From: Dielma fastidiosa
Lineage (GTDB): Bacteria; Bacillota_I; Bacilli_A; Erysipelotrichales; Erysipelotrichaceae
DNA length: 64,000 nucleotides
Assembly: GCF_000313565.1 (NCBI RefSeq)
Contig: NZ_HE578923.1
Location: 295,619-359,618, forward strand
Reading direction: 5' to 3'
Part shown: in pieces, positions 33,398-42,110 of the stretch
Layout of the letters: each line of letters opens with the position of its first letter
Position numbering within the stretch: position 1 is the stretch's first letter
Translations under genes and position numbers: made by a program
The notes under the pieces: model-generated
Told to the model about the DNA's origin: nothing
The model's input: the letters and a program-made list of their open reading frames with translations, nothing else
Database searches by the model: none

Positions 33398-35132
33398 GCT
33401 GTTTGCTTATTTTAAGCCTTATTGGGGGCTGGCATTGCTTGCCCCTTTGTTGATGATCGGCGAAGTGATTATGGACTTGATTCAGCCGCAGCTGATGAGT
33501 CAGATTATTGATCAGGGCGTTCTTGGTTTAGCTAATAACCATATTCCTGATTTCAATATTATTTTAAACACCGGCTTTAAAATGATTTTATATGTAATCA
33601 TCGGCGGCTTTCTCGGTGTTATGTGCGCGGTAACAGCAAATCTATGCGCGCAGAATTTCTGTAATGATCTGCGTAAGGATGCTTTTAAAAGCATTATGTC
33701 ATTATCCTTAGAACAAAGTGAACAATTTACCTGCGGTTCATTAATCACAAGAGTTACTAATGATATTACCCAGATTCAAAATCTAGCCAATACGTTGATG
33801 CGCGGTCTGAGCCGTACCTTAGTGATGTTTATCGGCGGTATTGTCTGTATGTTTTTATTGGATGTAAAGTTTGGTTTAGTGATTACAGCGGCGCTGCCCT
33901 TAGTATTTGTTATCGTAATCGTGGTAATCAAAAAGGTAGGTCCGCTGTTTTCAATCCTGCAGAAAAAGCTGGATCGGGTGAATAACATCATACAGGAAAG
34001 TATTGCTGGTCTGCGGGTAGTAAAGGCATATGTGCGTGAAGATTATGAAAAAGAGCGCTTCGCGGCTGCGAATAATGACATGGTTGACACACAATTAAAC
34101 GTATTGTTGATTTTCTCGATTCTGAGCCCGCTGATGAATATTATTTTAAACTGTGTAGTTGTTGCGGTAATTAAGGTTGGCGGCCTGGAGGTACAGGCAG
34201 GACTTGCGTCACCCGGTAATATTGTGGCTGCGATTACCTATGTATCACAGATTTTAAATGGCATTCTGCGTTTAGTGATGATTTTTCAGACAATGACCAG
34301 AGGTGTGGCTTCAATTCATCGTGTGGAAGAAGTTTTGACATGCGAGCCAATCATCACGGACGGACAGGCACAATGCGATCTGAATGCAGGCGGCATAGAA
34401 TTCAAGCATGTATCCTTCGCATATCCCAATAGCCGGGAAATGGTGCTTCATGATCTGAATCTATGTATCCAACCGGGAGAAACCTTGGGTATTCTGGGAG
34501 CTACCGGCAGCGGCAAATCCAGCTTAGTCAACCTAATACCGCGTTTTTATGATGTGAATGAGGGCGAGGTTTTGGTTGATGGCATAAATGTGAAAGATTA
34601 TCCGCTGGATAAGCTTCGCGGCAAAGTCGCCATTGCCCTTCAGAAAAGTGAATTGTTTACAACTTCAATTAAAGAAAATATCGCATGGGGGAATCCTGAG
34701 GCCAGTGATGAAGAAATTATTCAGGCTGCGGCTGCTGCACAGGCATTTGAATTTATAGAAAATACACCGGATGGGTTTGAGACTATGGTCACTGAGCAGG
34801 GAATGAGCTTATCCGGCGGTCAGAAGCAGCGTCTTGCCATCAGCCGTGCTATTTTGAAAAATGCGCCAATTTTGATCCTTGATGATGCTACCAGTGCGCT
34901 TGATTTAAAAACCGAGGCTAATCTGTATCAGGCTTTAAATAAACATTATAACCGAATGACTAAAATCATCATTGCACAGCGTATTACTTCTGTACAGGGA
35001 GCTGACCGTATTGCGTTGATTGAAAATGGAACACTGGCAGCCTGTGATACTCATGAGAAATTGTTAAAGGAGAATCAGCTTTATCAGGATATTTATAACT
35101 CTCAGCTGAAGGGAGGCACATTTTGTGAATAA
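33381..35132 (+). CDS. ABC exporter half with degenerate ATPase site
   Basis: 583-residue exporter subunit: six membrane segments and an ATPase with Walker A GATGSGKSS and canonical signature LSGGQ. Walker B is LDDATSALD (Asp for catalytic Glu) and Gln replaces the switch His (IAQRITS). It is the same kind of degenerate half as at 8880 but without the large outer insert. It starts inside the MarR gene and its end overlaps the next subunit by 8 bp. The substrate is unknown; candidates are drugs, peptides or metal complexes, given the regulator. Confidence 0.92.
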   Translation: MKEKNKLFAYFKPYWGLALLAPLLMIGEVIMDLIQPQLMSQIIDQGVLGLANNHIPDFNIILNTGFKMILYVIIGGFLGVMCAVTANLCAQNFCNDLRKDAFKSIMSLSLEQSEQFTCGSLITRVTNDITQIQNLANTLMRGLSRTLVMFIGGIVCMFLLDVKFGLVITAALPLVFVIVIVVIKKVGPLFSILQKKLDRVNNIIQESIAGLRVVKAYVREDYEKERFAAANNDMVDTQLNVLLIFSILSPLMNIILNCVVVAVIKVGGLEVQAGLASPGNIVAAITYVSQILNGILRLVMIFQTMTRGVASIHRVEEVLTCEPIITDGQAQCDLNAGGIEFKHVSFAYPNSREMVLHDLNLCIQPGETLGILGATGSGKSSLVNLIPRFYDVNEGEVLVDGINVKDYPLDKLRGKVAIALQKSELFTTSIKENIAWGNPEASDEEIIQAAAAAQAFEFIENTPDGFETMVTEQGMSLSGGQKQRLAISRAILKNAPILILDDATSALDLKTEANLYQALNKHYNRMTKIIIAQRITSVQGADRIALIENGTLAACDTHEKLLKENQLYQDIYNSQLKGGTFCE

Positions 35133-36939
35133 AACAGAAACCAAAACCGGATTTGAGAAATTACAAAAACCGTCACGGATGCGAACGGTACTCGAGGTTG
35201 AGAAGCCAAAAGAATCAAAACAGACTTTTAAACGTTTGCTGCAATATTTTGTTGATGAGCGAAAATTATTAATTGGTTTATTACTGGCTGTAACGATGGG
35301 GGTATTATGTAATGTATATGCGCCTAAGCTGCAAAGTCAAGCCATTGATTCGATTACTCAGGGAGCTTTTGGTGTGCTTACTCAGCGTCTTGGACTGATG
35401 CTGGCTATTTATCTGATTTATGGTTTGACATCTTTATTTCAGAGCCGGCTGAGCGCACATTTGAGTCAGCGTGTAGTTAAAACGATGCGTAAAGATTTAT
35501 TTGATAAAATTATCGACTTGCCGATTAAATATGTTGATCAGCACGCGCATGGCGATCTTATGAGCCGCATGACCAATGATGTAGAAAATATTTCTGATAC
35601 CATATCGCAATCACTGAGTTCATTAGTTGCGGGGATACTGACAATCATCGGTACGGTTGTGATGATGTTCAGCTTAAGCTGGCAGCTGACATTGCTTTCC
35701 TGTACAACGGTGTTATTAACGGTTCTGGTTACCAAAAAGCTGGCTGGCTGGATGCGCCGTTTTTATCGTCAAAAACAAATTCTGCTGGGGCGTCTCAACG
35801 CGCAGATTGAGGAGCATGTCATCGGCTATCAGACAGTCGTGGCTTATAATCGTCAGCCTCAGATTGTTGAAGACTTTTCCTTAACGGCCGATGCCCTAAC
35901 TAAAACCAGTATTCGTTCGGATATTTTAAGCGGGTTAATGGGGCCGGCGATGAATGTTATCAATAATATCGGTTTTGTGATAATCGCAGTTTGCGGCGGC
36001 TATTTCGCAATTCATGGCATGATATCGATCGGTGTTATTTCCGCATTTATTGTTTATGCCCGGCAATTTGGCAGACCCATCAATGAACTGGCTCAAATCT
36101 ACGGTCAGATTGAAACAGCGCTGGCGGGAGCTGAACGGGTGTTTGCAATTCTGGATGAAACAAGTGAGTCGAGCGAAGGAAGCTGTCAAGTACCGTTATC
36201 TGAAGGCAGAATCCAATTTGAAAATGTTGATTTTTCCTATATACCAGAAAAACAAGTGCTTTATGATTTTAGCTTGGAGATTCGCTCAGGCCATAAGGTT
36301 GCTCTTGTTGGTGCTACCGGCAGCGGTAAAACAACAGTAGTGAATCTTTTAATGCGTTTTTATGATATTGACAGCGGCCGGATTTTGATTGACGGCACAG
36401 ATATCAGGGATATTGAAAGAGATACACTGCGCAAAGACATTGCCATCGTGCTGCAGGATACAGTATTATTCACTGATACGATCCGCAATAATCTTAAGTA
36501 TTCGAACCCAAGCGCTGATGATGAGCAAATGCGTAAAGCAGCCCGGCTGAGCTATTGCGACAAACTGATCAGTCAGCTGCCAAGGGGATATGATACACTG
36601 CTGAGCAGTTCAGGCAACAATCTATCCCAAGGTCAGCGGCAGCTGCTGGCAATCGGCAGGGCATTTTTGGCAGATCCCAAAATATTGATTCTTGATGAGG
36701 CAACCTCTAGTGTGGATACTCGAACTGAGAAGCATATTCAAGATGCGATGATTAATTTAATGAAGGATCGGACAAGTTTAATCATTGCGCATCGGCTGTC
36801 AACGATTCAGGATGCGGATTGCATCGTAGTAATGGATCAGGGCCGCATTGCTGAACAAGGCAGTCATGATGAGCTGCTGGCAAAGAAGGGAAAGTATTAT
36901 GAGCTTTATAATACTCAGTTTGAGGGTAAGGCAATCTGA
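35125..36939 (+). CDS. ABC exporter half with canonical ATPase site
   Basis: 604-residue partner of the preceding subunit: a 45-residue cytoplasmic leader, six membrane segments, then an ATPase with Walker A GATGSGKTT, signature LSQGQ (altered), Walker B LDEATSSVD and switch His (IAHRLST). GTG start with GGGAGG upstream, overlapping the previous stop. It matches the 11110 subunit in all site features, so the two operons are paralogous. Confidence 0.92.
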   Translation: MNKTETKTGFEKLQKPSRMRTVLEVEKPKESKQTFKRLLQYFVDERKLLIGLLLAVTMGVLCNVYAPKLQSQAIDSITQGAFGVLTQRLGLMLAIYLIYGLTSLFQSRLSAHLSQRVVKTMRKDLFDKIIDLPIKYVDQHAHGDLMSRMTNDVENISDTISQSLSSLVAGILTIIGTVVMMFSLSWQLTLLSCTTVLLTVLVTKKLAGWMRRFYRQKQILLGRLNAQIEEHVIGYQTVVAYNRQPQIVEDFSLTADALTKTSIRSDILSGLMGPAMNVINNIGFVIIAVCGGYFAIHGMISIGVISAFIVYARQFGRPINELAQIYGQIETALAGAERVFAILDETSESSEGSCQVPLSEGRIQFENVDFSYIPEKQVLYDFSLEIRSGHKVALVGATGSGKTTVVNLLMRFYDIDSGRILIDGTDIRDIERDTLRKDIAIVLQDTVLFTDTIRNNLKYSNPSADDEQMRKAARLSYCDKLISQLPRGYDTLLSSSGNNLSQGQRQLLAIGRAFLADPKILILDEATSSVDTRTEKHIQDAMINLMKDRTSLIIAHRLSTIQDADCIVVMDQGRIAEQGSHDELLAKKGKYYELYNTQFEGKAI

Positions 36940-36941
36940 TT

Positions 36942-36969
36942 AAATTTCTGTTTTCGGCAGAAATTTTTT
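36942..36969 (+). terminator. Terminator of the second exporter operon
   Basis: AAATTTCTG ... CAGAAATTT hairpin followed by TTT, directly after the stop codon. Confidence 0.75.
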
Positions 36970-37051
36970 CTATTTAACAGCAGAAAATATCATGAAGTCT
37001 CTGTATTCCTTTGGTAAAATAGAAATATCAAGGAAAGTGGAGGATTAAACA

Positions 37052-38137
37052 ATGGAACCGATAGAAACACGCACCTATAATTTACGCGGCAGCCATTATG
37101 CGATTGGCTATCAATTAGGCAAGCAGGCAGCCAGTAATGAATACTTAAAAGCAAAATATGTAGTAAAGGCAGCCGTTGATCAAAAGCAAATTCGTGAGAC
37201 AAATGCTTTGCTTGAACGCTGGTGTCCGGGTCTTACTGAAGAGATACAGGGCTTTGCCGACGCATTAAATGTTCACTTAGAAGCATTGGTTTTCTATACT
37301 ATGACTTGTTATGTGCCAAACTGCAGTCATATAGCACTGCTTTCAAATAAGACGGATATGAAGCAGCCGCTTTTAGCACGTAATTATGAATTTTCAAATG
37401 AATTAGAAGATTTTTGTCTTATGCGGACTGAAGCCGAAGGCAAGTATACACATATTGGTACATCTATGTTACAATTTGGTCGAGATGATGGCTTCAATGA
37501 GCATGGTCTTGCGGTGACAATCAGTTCATGCGGTATGCCGGTTGTGAATCTAGCGCATATGCGAAAGCCTCAGTTTAACGGTTTACAGTATTGGGTAGTT
37601 GTCCGGGCGCTGTTAGAAAACTGCAAAAATGTAGAAGAAGCATTAGCTTATATCAAAGAGATGCCAATTGTCTTTAATATGAATATGATCTTACTCGATA
37701 AAACAGATCATGCGGCGCTTGTGCAAACCATGGATGGGAAAATTGCTTATCGTCAAATTGATGCTGACAGTCATGAAGAAATGCTGCATGCGACCAATCA
37801 TACGGTTTTGCCTCAATTCATGCACATAGAAAATCAGGCGTTTCCACACAGCATCACTCGATATCACTTTATTGAAAATGAGTTAAAGGATAAGCGGCAT
37901 ATAACCAAAGCTCAATTAAAAGACATGCTGTTAACTAAATATCCCCAAGGCTTATGTTTTCATAATTATGCAGAAAATTTCGGCACAACCAAAAGTATGA
38001 TACTTGCTCCGCGGGAAGGAACGATTGAAATTTGCTGGGGAGGCCAAGCAAAGAATTGCTGGCAGATTTATGATATTGCAAAGCCTATGGCAACAACACT
38101 CACAGAGATGCAAATTGAAATTGATCCGTTGCCTTAG
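37052..38137 (+). CDS. C45 family Ntn hydrolase (acyl-coenzyme A:6-APA acyltransferase-like)
   Basis: 361-residue protein of the acyltransferase/amidohydrolase C45 family, in which an internal Cys becomes the N-terminal nucleophile after self-cleavage. The candidate is Cys91 in VPNCSHIALL, followed by the expected PLLARNYEF. GYQLGKQA near the N-terminus and NEHGLAVTISSCG (as FNEHGLAV) are also family features. It would hydrolyse or transfer an acyl amide such as a conjugated amino acid, bile-salt-like amide or N-acyl homologue; the true substrate is unknown. GGAGG lies before the ATG. An AraC-type gene follows 33 bp later. Confidence 0.85.
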   Translation: MEPIETRTYNLRGSHYAIGYQLGKQAASNEYLKAKYVVKAAVDQKQIRETNALLERWCPGLTEEIQGFADALNVHLEALVFYTMTCYVPNCSHIALLSNKTDMKQPLLARNYEFSNELEDFCLMRTEAEGKYTHIGTSMLQFGRDDGFNEHGLAVTISSCGMPVVNLAHMRKPQFNGLQYWVVVRALLENCKNVEEALAYIKEMPIVFNMNMILLDKTDHAALVQTMDGKIAYRQIDADSHEEMLHATNHTVLPQFMHIENQAFPHSITRYHFIENELKDKRHITKAQLKDMLLTKYPQGLCFHNYAENFGTTKSMILAPREGTIEICWGGQAKNCWQIYDIAKPMATTLTEMQIEIDPLP

Positions 38138-38170
38138 GGACTGATTGAAATTCGTTAGAGAGGAAACATC

Positions 38171-39046
38171 ATGGATTATCAGAAAGCACTGGAACAAGCC
38201 ATTCTTTATATTGAAAAGCATCTGCAAGAGGACATCAAAGTAGAAGACGTTGCCCGCTTTGCAGGCTATTCATATTTTCATTTGAATCGGCAGTTTAATG
38301 CAATACTTGGCGAAGGTGTGGGCAGCTATATAAAAAAGCGCCGCTTAGCCAATGCAGCCTATCAGCTTTTGGTTACCGATGATAAAATCATTGATATTGC
38401 GGTTAACAATAACTTTGAATCAGCTGAAGCATTCAGCCGCGCATTTAAAACAGCATATAAAATCAGCCCGCTTTACTACCGCAAAAACCGAATCCAGACT
38501 TTTGTCTCTAACAAGCAAAGTATAAATCATCATTTTATGAATCATTTGCTTAATCATGTAACTGTTCATCCTCAAATTGTGGAAATACCGGAAATTAAGG
38601 TTTTAGGATACCGTGAAGAAATAGAATTAAAGCCAAATCATATTAAAAAACTTTGGGAAAAGTTTGCAGATTTAAATAAACAGCTTTCCTGCGTCTCTGA
38701 TTATTCACGAAAATTTGGTATCTATGAGTCATATCAGGAGGATATTCATTTCATTGCCAATGAAGCGATGCGATGCTGGGAAGTGGTCGGCATAGAAGTT
38801 GAACATTTTGCTGATGTGAAGGCTCCTTTTGTCAGCAAAGTGCTGTCAGGCGGGAAATATGCGGTATTTACACATCATGGCAGCTTAGAAACCCTTTCTG
38901 AGACGATTGACTATATTTGGGGGACATGGCTGCTCACCACAAGGGAGGAACTGGATGCCAGGGAAACCTTTGAGCTTCAGGATGAACGATTTTTAGGTTA
39001 CACGCATCCTGATTCAAAGATGGACATCTATATTCCAATTAAATAG
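38171..39046 (+). CDS. AraC family regulator with GyrI-like effector domain
   Basis: 291-residue transcription factor. Residues 5-105 are the two AraC HTHs (VEDVARFAGYSYFHLNRQF and IIDIAVNNNFESAEAFSRAF). The C-terminal half (about 130-290) is a GyrI-like ligand-binding domain with IPEIKVLGYREE and the closing segment with DIYIPIK, as in Rob/BmrR-type drug sensors. It sits between the C45 gene and a free-standing GyrI-like gene, probably in one transcript. Confidence 0.9.
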   Translation: MDYQKALEQAILYIEKHLQEDIKVEDVARFAGYSYFHLNRQFNAILGEGVGSYIKKRRLANAAYQLLVTDDKIIDIAVNNNFESAEAFSRAFKTAYKISPLYYRKNRIQTFVSNKQSINHHFMNHLLNHVTVHPQIVEIPEIKVLGYREEIELKPNHIKKLWEKFADLNKQLSCVSDYSRKFGIYESYQEDIHFIANEAMRCWEVVGIEVEHFADVKAPFVSKVLSGGKYAVFTHHGSLETLSETIDYIWGTWLLTTREELDARETFELQDERFLGYTHPDSKMDIYIPIK

Positions 39047-39064
39047 ATAAAGGAAAGAAACACA

Positions 39065-39556
39065 ATGAATTATCGAATTCAGCATTTGGATGAATTTTTA
39101 ATTATCGGACAGGAAATTGAATTAACGAACTCACAAAAGGAAAATCTTCAAATCAGCACCTCTTTTTGGCGGCAGTTTAATATGAATTTAAAAACATACT
39201 GCTTATCACAAAATGGACATTGGGTTAAATATGCCCTTATGACAAGAAGGCAGAATCAATTATATTATTTTTGTGCCATTCCCCAAACCATGGCTATTCC
39301 TGATGGCTTTACCTCTAAACGTATAAAAGCTCATCAATATATGGTTGTAGAACATATCGGCCCGATGCATCAAATTTATCAGACATATCAAAAGATCTAC
39401 ACTCAATTGCTTCCGCAAAGTCAGTATCAGCCGGTAAATAGTGAATTTATCCATTTTGAGAAATATGATTACCGGTTTCATTGGAACAGTGATCATTCAG
39501 TGATTGAAATATGGATTCCAGTTACCGATAAACAGAAGCCAATGTACACAGTATAA
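39065..39556 (+). CDS. Stand-alone GyrI-like effector-binding protein
   Basis: 163-residue single-domain protein resembling the C-terminal half of the preceding regulator: an N-terminal strand with FLIIGQEIEL, central ...YMVVEHIGPMHQIYQTYQKIY, and the end SDHSVIEIWIPV. Such SOUL/GyrI-like proteins bind amphipathic small molecules and can act as scavengers or hydrolases. AAAGGA precedes the ATG, 18 bp after the AraC gene. Confidence 0.8.
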   Translation: MNYRIQHLDEFLIIGQEIELTNSQKENLQISTSFWRQFNMNLKTYCLSQNGHWVKYALMTRRQNQLYYFCAIPQTMAIPDGFTSKRIKAHQYMVVEHIGPMHQIYQTYQKIYTQLLPQSQYQPVNSEFIHFEKYDYRFHWNSDHSVIEIWIPVTDKQKPMYTV

Positions 39557-39582
39557 AAAAACACATCAACATGATTGATGTG
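39554..39582 (-). terminator. Terminator of tRNA-Arg(CCT)
   Basis: CACATCAA ... TTGATGTG hairpin with seven A on its left side, that is a T-run for minus-strand transcripts. Confidence 0.75.
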
Positions 39583-39598
39583 CTGCAGATTTTAAATA

Positions 39599-39673
39599 TG
39601 GCACCCCCGACCAGAATCGAACTGATAACTAAATCTTAGGAGGATCTTGTTATATCCATTTAACTACGGGGGC
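39599..39673 (-). tRNA. tRNA-Arg (anticodon CCT)
   Basis: 75-nt cloverleaf with acceptor GCCCCCG/CGGGGGT, discriminator G, encoded CCA, anticodon loop CTCCTAA and T loop TTCGATT. It reads AGG codons. Confidence 0.9.
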
Positions 39674-39770
39674 ATGTTCGCGTTTATTATTTTATCATAA
39701 AACAGCCAAAACAACAATCAATAAATTATGGCAGGGATGAAAAAGGAGAGGCAGCTAAACCTCTCCTTAA

Positions 39771-40724
39771 CTATTTTAAATGTACGGCATTAATCGGCTG
39801 TCCGTTTTCATATGCCCGAATATTTTCCGCGAGCAGCTTCAGTAAACGCTGCCGGGTTTCCAATCCCTTCCAGCCCATATGCGGTGTCACCAGGACATTC
39901 TCCATTTTAAACAATTCACTGCTGCTCTGTAATGGCTCATGTTCCTGAACATCTAAACCGGCGCCTGCCAGTTTACCTGCTTTCAGTGCTGCAATCAATG
40001 CCTGTTCATCGATCAGCGCACCGCGTGATGTATTAATGATAAAAGCGGATGGCTTCATTAAAGCTAATGTTTCAGCATTGATGAGATGATGTGTTTCATC
40101 GGTTAACGGACAATGAAGTGAGAGGTAATCACACTTGCGCAGTACGGTTTCTAAATCGGTAAATTCAATCTCGCTGTCCGTTCTTGGCGTGCGCGTATAA
40201 ACGAGGATTTTCATGCCCAATGCCTGAGCAATCTTAATCACTTCACGGCCGATGCTGCCATAACCGACAATTCCCAAAACCTTATCATTGACCTCAAAAT
40301 GATTGACCATTAAATGCTTGGTGAAGTTATCATAACAATGCCGTTCCTGCATGCGAATCTGTTTTTGAACCTCAGAGCTTAGATTTAAAAGCATCATGAT
40401 TGCTGTCTGTGCTACCCGCTGGGTACTGTAAGCAGGGATGTTGCAGACGATGATGCCTTTTTCATCTGCGGCTTTTAAATCAATATTGTTATAACCGGTA
40501 CCGGCTTCACAGATACATTTCACGGAAGCGGGGAACTGGGCGATAAGTCTGGCTGGCAGCGGCAGTTCTTTTGTCACTACAATTTCATAATCAGTAACCC
40601 GTTCAAGAATCTGATCAGCTTGACTATGACGATAAATCGTTACTTGCTCGCCAAGCGCGTGAAAATCAATCTGATTATCATAATCTACCAATTCAGAATT
40701 TAATACGACAATTTTATGCTGCAT
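39771..40724 (-). CDS. D-2-hydroxyacid dehydrogenase, NAD-dependent
   Basis: 317-residue cytosolic dehydrogenase of the phosphoglycerate/hydroxyacid type. It has the nucleotide-binding LGIVGYGSIGREV, catalytic Arg in INTSRGALID, catalytic Glu in VQEHEPL, and His in VTPHMGW. The substrate could be hydroxypyruvate/glycerate or a branched 2-keto acid. The ATG at 40724 follows AAGGAGG by 9 bp; an adjoining GTG at 40727 is less likely. It overlaps the 3' end of idi, which precedes it on this strand. Confidence 0.9.
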   Translation of the reverse strand: MQHKIVVLNSELVDYDNQIDFHALGEQVTIYRHSQADQILERVTDYEIVVTKELPLPARLIAQFPASVKCICEAGTGYNNIDLKAADEKGIIVCNIPAYSTQRVAQTAIMMLLNLSSEVQKQIRMQERHCYDNFTKHLMVNHFEVNDKVLGIVGYGSIGREVIKIAQALGMKILVYTRTPRTDSEIEFTDLETVLRKCDYLSLHCPLTDETHHLINAETLALMKPSAFIINTSRGALIDEQALIAALKAGKLAGAGLDVQEHEPLQSSSELFKMENVLVTPHMGWKGLETRQRLLKLLAENIRAYENGQPINAVHLK

Positions 40725-41244
40725 CACTTTCTGCCTCCTTCATACAAATTGCTAATACACGCGGACAGGTGATAATAAACCAGGGGGTATATTTTTCAGG
40801 ATGCTGACGTAAATCCTCTGCCAGCTCATCATAGCTGATCCATTCAATGGCTTCTGCTTCATCAGGATTCAGCTTGATTGTTTCAGCACTGTCAGCTAGA
40901 AAAACATGATCATATTCATATTCAGCGATTCCGTTGTCAAAAGCCGCGTGATAGACAAAGGAGAATAATTCCCGGCATTCAGCATCGATTCCTAATTCTT
41001 CCATTAAACGGCGATGTACGGCATCTTTAAGGTTTTCGTTATAACGCGGATGGGAACAGCAGGCGTTGCTCCAAAGCAGCGGTGTATGATATTTATCAGC
41101 CGCCCGTTTTTGGATAAGCATCTTCCCATCGTGCACAATAAATACAGAGAAAGCTCGATGCAGCAGTGCTTTCTGATGGGCTTCCATTTTAGATGCGGTG
41201 CCAATTGGCTGATCAAAGAGATTCACTAAGAGTAAGTTGTCCAT
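40714..41244 (-). CDS. idi: Isopentenyl-diphosphate delta-isomerase, type I
   Basis: 176-residue Nudix-fold enzyme converting isopentenyl to dimethylallyl diphosphate for isoprenoid synthesis. Active-site Cys lies in LWSNACCSHPR and the metal/acid Glu in EYEYDHVF; the Nudix-like helix is LKDAVHRRLMEELGI. The N-terminal LLVNLFDQPIGTASKMEAH is typical. Other isoprenoid genes are not nearby; coupling with a hydroxyacid dehydrogenase is probably incidental. A tRNA-Arg gene lies upstream on the same strand. Confidence 0.92.
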   Translation of the reverse strand: MDNLLLVNLFDQPIGTASKMEAHQKALLHRAFSVFIVHDGKMLIQKRAADKYHTPLLWSNACCSHPRYNENLKDAVHRRLMEELGIDAECRELFSFVYHAAFDNGIAEYEYDHVFLADSAETIKLNPDEAEAIEWISYDELAEDLRQHPEKYTPWFIITCPRVLAICMKEAESDAA

Positions 41245-41271
41245 AGAATCCTCACTTTCTGTTACGGATAA

Positions 41272-41297
41272 TAAAAATACCGGATGATTTCATCCGG
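41272..41297 (-). terminator. Terminator of tRNA-Arg(CCG)
   Basis: CCGGATG-ATTT-CATCCGG hairpin, with a T-run (as A on the plus strand) on the minus-strand 3' side. Confidence 0.75.
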
Positions 41298-41309
41298 CAG
41301 CAATTAATT

Positions 41310-41386
41310 TGGCGCGCCCAAAGGGACTTGAACCCCCAACCTTTTGAATCGGAATCAAATGCGCTATCCAATTGCGCCATGGGCGC
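41310..41386 (-). tRNA. tRNA-Arg (anticodon CCG)
   Basis: 77-nt cloverleaf: acceptor GCGCCCA/TGGGCGC, encoded CCA, anticodon loop TTCCGAT, T loop TTCAAGT. It reads CGG codons. Confidence 0.9.
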
Positions 41387-41494
41387 ATGGCTATTTAATA
41401 TTATATGACAGAAATGTTATTTTGAAAAGCCCTAATTTGATTGTATCTTAAAATTCTTAATGATATAATGCTGTTAAACAAAGGAGTGAGTTAA

Positions 41495-42052
41495 ATGAAT
41501 ATAGCTATCTGGGTAGTAGTAGTTATTGTTGTGCTACTGATTGTCTGGGGCATTATGACATATAATGGTCTGGTAAGGGGTTTAAATAAAGTTGAAGAAG
41601 CATTTTCAACAATGGATGTCTATTTAAAGAAAAGATATGATTTGATTCCTAATCTTGTGGAAACGATTAAGGGCTATGCCAAGCATGAATCGGAAACCTT
41701 GGAAAAAGTAATCCGTGCCAGAAATCTTGCGGTAAAAGCTAATACGATGGATGAGAAAATTTCCAGTGAAAAGAATTTCCAGTCAATGTTGGGACCGTTA
41801 TATGCGATTGGTGAACAATATCCTGACTTAAAGGCAGATAAGAATTTCCTCAGTCTGCAGAATGAGCTTCAAAATCTTGAATCAGAGATTGCTAATTCAC
41901 GTAAGTACTATAATGCTATTGTTGTTAAGTTCAATAATATGGTTATGACATTTCCTAGTAATCTTCTGGCAGGTATGTTTGGTTTTCATCGCCAGCCGAT
42001 GTATGAAATTACGGATGCAGCTCAACGTGAAAACGTTAAGGTTCAGTTTTAA
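41495..42052 (+). CDS. lemA: LemA family protein
   Basis: 185-residue membrane-anchored protein. One N-terminal membrane segment (residues 3-22) is followed by the characteristic TYNGLVRG, a helix with VEEAFSTMDVYLKKRYDLIPNLVE and KYYNAIVVKFNNMVMTFPSNL, forming a long antiparallel helical bundle. The molecular role of LemA proteins is unsettled. The next gene encodes a DUF2207 protein, a recurrent partner, suggesting a joint cell-envelope function. Confidence 0.93.
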   Translation: MNIAIWVVVVIVVLLIVWGIMTYNGLVRGLNKVEEAFSTMDVYLKKRYDLIPNLVETIKGYAKHESETLEKVIRARNLAVKANTMDEKISSEKNFQSMLGPLYAIGEQYPDLKADKNFLSLQNELQNLESEIANSRKYYNAIVVKFNNMVMTFPSNLLAGMFGFHRQPMYEITDAAQRENVKVQF

Positions 42053-42057
42053 CTGAT

Positions 42058-42079
42058 AGGGGCGCTCTGCCCCTTTTTA
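42058..42079 (+). terminator. Terminator between lemA and the DUF2207 gene
   Basis: AGGGGCG-CTCT-GCCCCT hairpin followed by TTTTT. It probably attenuates rather than fully separates the two genes. Confidence 0.7.
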
Positions 42080-42110
42080 ATTTGTGATGATTTAGAAAGG
42101 AAGTGACGAA

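Noticed and set aside
39599-41386. tRNA-Arg genes as attachment sites for an integrated element
   Set aside because: No duplicated tRNA 3' end or tyrosine integrase gene is nearby; the neighbours are housekeeping genes.
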